Below, piece by piece: positions 30,776 to 35,914 of a stretch of 35,914 bases of DNA (positions within the stretch are counted from its first letter, which is position 1; each line of letters begins with the position of its first letter). A program made the position numbers and the translations under genes. This DNA comes from a virus: IMG/VR virus record IMGVR_UViG_3300046002_005933, positions 1 to 35,914 of that record; one strand, 5' to 3'. Below the pieces are notes generated by a model. That model made no database searches and was not told the origin of the DNA. It saw nothing but the letters and a program-made list of their open reading frames with translations.

Positions 30776-31147
30776 TTAGCGGGTGGTGTCGGCGTAAGCC
30801 GTGATGACTCCTTTGTAGAGGGTGAGTGGGTTACTGTCTCCGGTGGCATAAAACTCCATGTCCCAAGTCCAGTCGCCCGCCAGCGGCAGGAATCCTTGGG
30901 TTTCTGGAATGCTTGCGGCCCAGGTTGTCGCGTTGCTGATGGTGATTGGTCCGTCGCGCTCTGCCGTGCTGTCAGAGTCGAGCTTGAAGACAAGACCGCT
31001 CGGGTGCAGGAAGTGCATCTTGATCCGCGCAAGCGTGGCCGCTGGTTGGGCCGAGTTGATTAGAACCGGCCCGATGACAGGGATTCCAACCCACTTGTCG
31101 CCTCGCTTGACTGGCTCAAGGTCGATGTTGACGGTGTAATCTGCCAT
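30776..31147 (-). CDS. Hypothetical virion protein, 123 aa
   Basis: Begins MADYTVNIDLEPVKRGDKWV. The sequence is an all-beta pattern with strands such as IKMHFLHPSGLVFKL and DWTWDMEFYATG, resembling small decoration or baseplate proteins. No family is named. It sits between two structural genes with gaps of 3 bp on each side. Confidence 0.75.
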   Translation of the reverse strand: MADYTVNIDLEPVKRGDKWVGIPVIGPVLINSAQPAATLARIKMHFLHPSGLVFKLDSDSTAERDGPITISNATTWAASIPETQGFLPLAGDWTWDMEFYATGDSNPLTLYKGVITAYADTTR

Positions 31148-31150
31148 GGC

Positions 31151-32677
31151 TTACGGGGTAGCGGTGAAGGTCTTAACCCATCCGTCTTGCGTGGTTGTAG
31201 GGTCGTTTTTCAAGGCGGTCCAAACGTCGGTTCCGTCAGTAGCAAGACGCCCTAGAGTGGCCGGGGTGCCTAGCACCTCGTCAACTCCGCTGTCATCCCA
31301 CACCAGAACGTCGCCGCCAATCGGAACAACGTCAGTTCCGTCGCCTGCGGTGATCTCCAGCGTGAATTGATGGTCCAAGGCTGGCAGTGCCTCGATGGCT
31401 GCGATGATCTCGTTGACGGTCGATGTCGAGGCGTAATTCAAGCCGCCACCCGCGAATGTCTCTGTGTTCGCTCCTGAGACATGCCCGGTGCCATCCGTTG
31501 TCACGTCGAACTTGTCACCAGACGGAGGCAGCGCCTCCAGCGCCGTCTTGAGGAACGCAACCGCGTTGGCGGTATTGTCTGCCAGCGCATCGACGCCCGC
31601 CGTATTGCTGCCGGTGCCGTCGCCCATCGTGACAGGCGGGTTTGGGCTGGAGAAAATCTTTGATCCGTCACTCAATCGGGTGCAAAGCAGTGCGGTTCCG
31701 AGCTTGGTCGCTGCCCCGATGTTGAAGTTGTGAGCGTCCATCGCGGCCTGCACGGCTGCAACAACTGCTGTGTCGGTGTTGGCCGCCGCGTCGGGCGCTC
31801 CCTCGCCGGTTGTCGCCAGGTTGATGACGATTTGCTGACCGGAGATTGCCACGCTCAAAGGCGTCGAGGTGCCAGCAAGCGCCACCGAGCATGAGAGCTT
31901 GGTGTTGGCCCATGTCCCGATATACCCGGCCCGCTGCTCGATCTTGAGTTGCCCGCCAGATGCGCCGACGCTTTCGGTCAAGGTTAGCTTGGCGGCTGTA
32001 ACCCCGGCTGCGGTGCCAAGGGCAACTGCCACGTTCTTGGTCTGGGCGTCGTAAGTGGCTGAGAGTGCTTGCGATGGCAGGACGACCGTGCCGCCGCCGA
32101 AAGATGCATCTAGCGGTAGTTTAGCGAGAGCGAATGTGATCGTCCGTCCGTTGCCCTCGTTGGATGGCAAGCAGTGCTTTACAACCATTGCGGTGCCGCT
32201 GGTCGTGATCTCAGCCGCTGCCGTGTCGCCTGCGCTGGTGGCCGGGTAAGCGTCGATCTCGTTGGCGTTCGGGATGACCTCAATCGGCGAGTTCGGCCCC
32301 TCGGGGTCTTTGATGTTCAGGACCGTGATGTTGCCAGCCGCTCCAATCGGGATCGCGGTAGCGGCTACGGTGGTAGCGCCAACCACCCAATCGCACGTCG
32401 CCTGCACGGCTGCGGAGTAGTTGACCGGCTCGCCATCGTAAGGCGGCATGTTTACCCCTTCGATCCTTCCGATAAGCTCGTCGGCTGAGTAGGCTTTGCG
32501 GGTTTCGTTGTCGATTACCCGGTGGGCGAAATGAGAAACGGCACCTTCTGGCACCGCTCCTTTTGGCATCCACTCCTTGCAGGCTTTCTCAAGGTCGCGT
32601 TGTGAGGTTTCCCCGGCGCGTGACTCGCGGAGCCATTCGGCGGATGGGGACGGGATTTGGTGAACTGTGTTTGACAT
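31151..32677 (-). CDS. Virion structural protein, 508 aa
   Basis: Begins MSNTVHQIPSPSAEWLRESR. A helical N-terminal segment (QRDLEKACKEWMPKGAV) is followed by a long beta-rich, Ala/Thr/Gly-rich body with repeated hydrophobic strands, as in phage structural or tail proteins. It is the first gene after the portal and starts 33 nt downstream of one copy of the 18-bp late motif. No catalytic or known domain is evident, so this is a structural protein of unknown position. Confidence 0.68.
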   Translation of the reverse strand: MSNTVHQIPSPSAEWLRESRAGETSQRDLEKACKEWMPKGAVPEGAVSHFAHRVIDNETRKAYSADELIGRIEGVNMPPYDGEPVNYSAAVQATCDWVVGATTVAATAIPIGAAGNITVLNIKDPEGPNSPIEVIPNANEIDAYPATSAGDTAAAEITTSGTAMVVKHCLPSNEGNGRTITFALAKLPLDASFGGGTVVLPSQALSATYDAQTKNVAVALGTAAGVTAAKLTLTESVGASGGQLKIEQRAGYIGTWANTKLSCSVALAGTSTPLSVAISGQQIVINLATTGEGAPDAAANTDTAVVAAVQAAMDAHNFNIGAATKLGTALLCTRLSDGSKIFSSPNPPVTMGDGTGSNTAGVDALADNTANAVAFLKTALEALPPSGDKFDVTTDGTGHVSGANTETFAGGGLNYASTSTVNEIIAAIEALPALDHQFTLEITAGDGTDVVPIGGDVLVWDDSGVDEVLGTPATLGRLATDGTDVWTALKNDPTTTQDGWVKTFTATP

Positions 32678-32686
32678 GGCGGTTGG

Positions 32687-34777
32687 TCAGATAGTGGGTT
32701 GAGGGGTGGCTAGAGAAACGGGCGCAACAGGATCGGCGGATGGCGGCATCTCGCCTCCTGGTGCCACTGCCTGCGACTGGATGAACGCTTGGAATGCTGC
32801 TTGCATCTCGGGCGGGAGCAGCGCCATGACCGCCTCTGGCGTGACGGCAGCCTCGCGGATAACGCGGTCGGCATCGTTGAATCCAAGGCTGGCGAGCGCC
32901 TGAATGAATAGGCGGCGTTGGGATGCTTTCTCGGTTTCCGGCAGCATGGCGTATTGGCCGGCAATCCCGATTCCGGTTGTGGCGGCGGCTAGTTTGTCCT
33001 GCGACTGGCTTTGCGTCATGGTCAAAGTGACGTTGGCGGTGAGGTTCTTCGCGTCCGCTGCTTTCAGTTCCAGAAGCTCCGCGTCCTGACCTTCGCCCCA
33101 TGTGAAAACCTCGTCGTGGTTGTGGTTGGCGTAGTGGAGATGCACCGAGAACGAGACAAACTTGGTGATGTCCGTTTTCATCTGGGAGATCGGCACCTTT
33201 ACCAGCACCGCCCCGCGTGAGATGATCTGATTTACTCCGGTGGCCGTGTTGCTCTGCGGGGCTCCTTTCAATTCGCCCTGGGCCGCGCTGGATATACCCG
33301 ACTTCATCTGCATCATCTGCGTCATCTGACCAAGCAACTCGATTGAGCGGTTGTCGTTGTCGGGCATCGCCAAGAACTCGAAAGCGTCGGTGATCTTGAA
33401 GCCGTCGTTAAGCTCGTAGGTTGTATCTGGGTCGATCACGAAATCCTTGCCCTGGTGTTCATCGGCAAGAGCGTTTCGGTGAAACCCTTTCAGCACGTCC
33501 GATGATTTCCGGTTGTGGTAGGTGACGTTGTTGTACTGCCCGTCCACCGCATCGTTGGCATCCTCGTATTTCTCGAAGTACCCTTTGCCGGTGATCCGGC
33601 CCGCCGTCTTGAAGCACCGCACCGGGAACACGGGGAGCATTCCCTTGGGGGTGACGTTGGCGAGGTACTCGCACTCAAACAGAATGCTCAGCTTTGGGGA
33701 AAAGATCACGTTGACCCGCACCGTCTTGCCATTTCCCAACGGGGCGCAGCGGATGAATCCCTCGACCAGCTTGATTTTCGGGTTGGCTCCTTCGTCAAAG
33801 CGGTATGGGTCGGCGGTGGTGGCGTTGGTTTCTCCCCGGTGATCCCGTGCCGCGTCGTTCCCTGATTCATCGGCCAGCAACAGAAGCTCGCGGCGGGTGT
33901 CCTCGCCTAGTCCGTAGTGGTTACAGATGTCATGCACGCCCATCTCGAACTGATGGAAGAAGTCGGTGTAGCGCAAATCAAGCTCGGGAGCGGTGTCATC
34001 AAAGGCGATGTTCCGGTAATCCAGCAAGCTCGCCTCGGCGTTCTCATAGACCATCTGGACATTCTGGACAAGAAGCTCGCGCCATTCCACGTCTGCCGGG
34101 TCCAGTCCTTCGGGAAGGTGTTCAACGTCGCGGATGTAATCGTTGGTATTCTGGTCAAGAATCGGCTGCCCGGTGGAAATCGAGTGGGCGCAATCTTCGA
34201 GCGTTTCATACTCCTCGGGGTCTTCCAGCCAGCGGACTTTGACGAACTGGGTTCCAAGGTCACAGGCTGCGCGGAGCGTGTCGATCCCGACGCTCTCGAT
34301 GTTGCTCTGGTTGAGCTTCCAGTTGGCGTTCTTGGTGATGATGTCGGCCAGTTGAATCTTACTCGGCCCCTCGGGGGTGGCCGCAAGCCAAGGGCGGGTG
34401 CCGAAAATGTCGTCCCGCGCTTGGGCATAAACGAAGTCGGCAAATCCTGCCGTCATGCCAAGGGTGAAATTCTGGCGGGCGAAGATTGATTCGGTGGCGT
34501 TGGTGATGTCCTCCTTGGGGATTTTCCGGTCGGTGTAATCGTCATCCGAAAGGCGCTCATACCGGGCCATCCGGTTACGCCAGAAGCTCAGCCCATTGTG
34601 GAGCGAGGTCCATCGAGAGTCCGCGTAATCCAGCAACCATGACTCCTGCTGCTCGGTCATTGCCTTTGAAAGCACCGAGTTTGACCGTGAAAACAACCGC
34701 CCCGGCTTCTTGTCTCCCTTGTCGCCAGGCTTGCGCTTGGTGGGTGGATTGCCGGGAGCTTCAAAATGCAGGTTCAT
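32687..34777 (-). CDS. Portal protein, about 696 aa
   Basis: Assigned as the dodecameric head-vertex ring through which DNA is packaged. Supporting features are its large size (about 696 aa), long alpha-helical stretches (DITNATESIFARQNFTLG, then TQFVKVRWLEDPEEYETLED), the mid-body TTADPYRFDEG ... EGFIRCAPL, and a C-terminal SSAAQGELKGAPQSNTATGV. It is the first gene of the virion operon, as portals usually are. I choose the ATG on the complement of 34775-34777 over upstream in-frame ATGs (34801 and 34786) because its distance from the 18-bp motif (28 nt) equals that at the scaffold gene; using 34801 would add 8 residues. Confidence 0.8.
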   Translation of the reverse strand: MNLHFEAPGNPPTKRKPGDKGDKKPGRLFSRSNSVLSKAMTEQQESWLLDYADSRWTSLHNGLSFWRNRMARYERLSDDDYTDRKIPKEDITNATESIFARQNFTLGMTAGFADFVYAQARDDIFGTRPWLAATPEGPSKIQLADIITKNANWKLNQSNIESVGIDTLRAACDLGTQFVKVRWLEDPEEYETLEDCAHSISTGQPILDQNTNDYIRDVEHLPEGLDPADVEWRELLVQNVQMVYENAEASLLDYRNIAFDDTAPELDLRYTDFFHQFEMGVHDICNHYGLGEDTRRELLLLADESGNDAARDHRGETNATTADPYRFDEGANPKIKLVEGFIRCAPLGNGKTVRVNVIFSPKLSILFECEYLANVTPKGMLPVFPVRCFKTAGRITGKGYFEKYEDANDAVDGQYNNVTYHNRKSSDVLKGFHRNALADEHQGKDFVIDPDTTYELNDGFKITDAFEFLAMPDNDNRSIELLGQMTQMMQMKSGISSAAQGELKGAPQSNTATGVNQIISRGAVLVKVPISQMKTDITKFVSFSVHLHYANHNHDEVFTWGEGQDAELLELKAADAKNLTANVTLTMTQSQSQDKLAAATTGIGIAGQYAMLPETEKASQRRLFIQALASLGFNDADRVIREAAVTPEAVMALLPPEMQAAFQAFIQSQAVAPGGEMPPSADPVAPVSLATPQPTI
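32710..32727 (-). promoter_or_regulatory. 18-bp late motif, copy 2 (inside portal 3' end)
   Basis: Identical to the copies at 26583 and 34805 (TTGCGCCCGTTTCTCTAG on the minus strand). It lies within the last codons of the portal gene, where it encodes APVSLA, and 33 nt before the start of the next structural gene. The same 18 bp is kept inside coding sequence, which argues that the motif itself is selected. Confidence 0.75.
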
Positions 34778-34804
34778 GCCGCGCATGGTGCCACCAGCCA
34801 TCCC

Positions 34805-34822
34805 CTAGAGAAACGGGCGCAA
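34805..34822 (-). promoter_or_regulatory. 18-bp late motif, copy 3 (upstream of portal)
   Basis: The third identical copy of TTGCGCCCGTTTCTCTAG, at the head of the leftward virion operon. It ends 28 nt before the chosen portal start. The 3' end CTCTAG followed by GGG recalls single-subunit RNA polymerase promoters, whose initiating bases are GG, but no phage RNA polymerase gene is visible in this window. Confidence 0.75.
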
Positions 34823-34860
34823 TTTGTTGTTGCTGGTGCGTTAGAAATGCGCTATCGCCT

Positions 34861-35175
34861 ATGGGCGTGAAATCCTCAACCACAAAAGCTGCCGTTCTCC
34901 CTCCGAAACAGGTCCGCAGGCAATGCACCGAACTGGTCATCGCTGCCGCCAAGAAATACGATGTTCCGCCCGCGATGATCGTTGCCCACTGCCGGATGAA
35001 ACGGGTTTGCGCGGCTCGCATCGAGGTCATGCGCCAGATGTTCGAGCTTGGCTTGAAGCGGGCTCAGATCGCCTTTGCCTTCGGTCGTGACTTGCGGCGG
35101 GTCCGCTCCTCCATCATCGGGGGTCCTCCTCGCAATCCGAATCGACTCAAGCTCAACTTCCGCACCGTGCCATGA
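34861..35175 (+). CDS. Stand-alone DnaA domain IV-like DNA-binding protein
   Basis: 104 aa, starting at the ATG at 34861 (MGVKSSTTKAAVLPPKQVRR); the open frame runs upstream but that part shadows the portal gene. Residues 20-85 resemble DnaA domain IV: a helix (TELVIAAAKKYDVPPAMIV), then HCRMKRVCAARIEVMRQMFE, a turn and LKRAQIAFAFGRDLRRVRSSI, corresponding to the helix-turn-helix that reads DnaA boxes. It lacks ATPase domains. It could bind host or phage DnaA-box-like sites to affect replication or regulation. It starts the rightward gene cluster opposite the portal gene. Confidence 0.72.
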   Translation: MGVKSSTTKAAVLPPKQVRRQCTELVIAAAKKYDVPPAMIVAHCRMKRVCAARIEVMRQMFELGLKRAQIAFAFGRDLRRVRSSIIGGPPRNPNRLKLNFRTVP

Positions 35176-35837
35176 ATCCACTTCCGTTGATGACGCTGGA
35201 TGATTCGCTTCCAAGGAATCGACCTTATCCAATTCACCCAGAAACTGGATTGCTGTGGACCGAGAAAGACGATGAGCTTAGGAGTCTCGCCCTTGATCTA
35301 TCCTTTGATCTTGGAGACGATGACAAACTCGACAAATCGGAATACGGGAAGGCGACTGAAGGACTGAAGTTCGCCGAGGTTCCCGTCGTCATGAAAACCG
35401 TCTTGGTCTATGGGTCTGCCGTCAAAGGAGTTGCGTCTAGTCGCGAAATGTTCTCCTGCCACCCTGAAACATGGGAAGGCTTTTCGGAAGAACTCAAAGC
35501 GCAGTACGAGCCGAGAGAGCAACCTAAGTATCAATTTCTGTCAAAACCCATAGAATCATTCCCATCATTCGAGACTAAAGGACCGGAAGAAAGCTTTGTT
35601 GGGGCGGATGGAGTTGATCGTTCCTCCATCCTCAATGACGTTGACGATGACGGCGAGGTTGTCCGCGCTGGCGACCATATCACCTTCGCCTATGGCATTC
35701 CGCCCGTGCATGTCGTTGCCAGAATCGAATCAATCAACCGGGTTCTCTACGCCATGACGCCGGAACACAACCCAAAGCGGTGCCGTCTCTCGAAGCTGAG
35801 AGAGTGCGTCGGCGCTTGGTGGAAACATTTGCCATGA
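35172..35837 (+). CDS. Hypothetical protein, 221 aa
   Basis: Begins MNPLPLMTLDDSLPRNRPYP. The sequence is acidic and lower in GC than neighbours. A C-terminal segment, RAGDHITFAYGIPPVHVVAR, followed by SKLRECVGAWWKHLP, could form a beta-barrel-like domain. No family is recognised. The start overlaps the previous stop by 4 nt and the gene's TGA overlaps the next ATG, so it belongs to the rightward operon. Confidence 0.7.
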   Translation: MNPLPLMTLDDSLPRNRPYPIHPETGLLWTEKDDELRSLALDLSFDLGDDDKLDKSEYGKATEGLKFAEVPVVMKTVLVYGSAVKGVASSREMFSCHPETWEGFSEELKAQYEPREQPKYQFLSKPIESFPSFETKGPEESFVGADGVDRSSILNDVDDDGEVVRAGDHITFAYGIPPVHVVARIESINRVLYAMTPEHNPKRCRLSKLRECVGAWWKHLP

Positions 35838-35914
35838 ACAAGCAACTCACTATCAAGCCAGCATTCCGCCCAAAGCAGATTGTTTTGCATGTTGCCGACC
35901 CTGCGGCGCGTCTA
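35834..35914 (+). CDS. Partial gene at the right edge, function not visible
   Basis: Only 27 codons are present, starting at the ATG at 35834 (MNKQLTIKPAFRPKQIVLHV). The 4-nt overlap with the upstream stop supports the start. A terminase large subunit would be expected near the portal in this kind of phage, and KPAFRPKQ is compatible with such an N-terminus, but the fragment is too short to prove it. Confidence 0.7.
   Translation, partial: MNKQLTIKPAFRPKQIVLHVADPAARL

Noticed and set aside
26583-34822. The 18-bp repeats as attachment sites or insertion-sequence ends
   Set aside because: All three copies have the same orientation, lie near starts of late genes at near-constant spacing, and no transposase or integrase is nearby. 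A regulatory role fits better.

Overview
This window is a 35.9-kb segment of a tailed double-stranded DNA bacteriophage genome. It is cut at both ends: the left edge truncates a leftward gene and the right edge truncates a rightward gene. The virion genes are a portal of about 700 aa, a scaffold, a DUF4043/N4-gp56-like major capsid protein, connector-like proteins and fibre/spike proteins. I see no tape-measure, tail-tube or sheath gene, which suggests a short-tailed (podovirus-like) phage, although genes outside the window could change that. No integrase or obvious CI-like repressor is visible. The host cannot be named from the sequence. It is a moderately high-GC bacterium, and almost no gene has a purine-rich Shine-Dalgarno site; starts are instead preceded by C/A-rich leaders (ACCAAC, AATCCAC), which points to a host lineage that commonly initiates without SD.

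Layout. Positions 1-15557 form a leftward early operon. Its first gene (15351-15557) is a ribbon-helix-helix-like regulator. Three small genes follow, each preceded by a strange leader made of degenerate 5-nt repeats. Next come small membrane and DNA-binding proteins, a coiled-coil protein, a zinc ribbon, a RecT annealase, a PD-(D/E)XK nuclease, an HNH-AP2 endonuclease, a RecU-like resolvase, SSB, a PP-loop/PAPS-reductase-like enzyme, a DnaB-like helicase, and a DNA methyltransferase with a perfect 21-bp tandem repeat. Positions 15558-16253 are gene-free, AT-rich at one edge and able to form several RNA stem-loops. Positions 16254-17339 hold three small rightward genes. Positions 17410-34777 form the leftward virion and lysis block, which in transcription order runs: portal, structural proteins, SGNH-hydrolase spike, fibre, lysis cassette, scaffold, capsid, a terminator, a Tad2-like anti-defence fusion, connectors and fibre/baseplate proteins. 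Positions 34861-35914 hold rightward genes that start with a stand-alone DnaA-domain-IV-like protein.

How it fits together. The early operon supplies a recombination/replication set (RecT, exonuclease, SSB, RecU, DnaB) plus DNA modification. The late block appears to be driven by an exact 18-bp motif (TTGCGCCCGTTTCTCTAG on the minus strand) found upstream of the portal, a structural gene and the scaffold. Many genes are coupled by 4-nt ATGA or GTGA overlaps.

The most unusual structures are these: (1) about 92 in-phase NNCRC pentanucleotides arranged in blocks separated by exact 14-nt spacers, upstream of three consecutive early genes; (2) the 18-bp late motif; (3) a Tad2 (DUF2829) domain fused to another phage domain; (4) a two-tier perfect hairpin between recT and the exonuclease gene.
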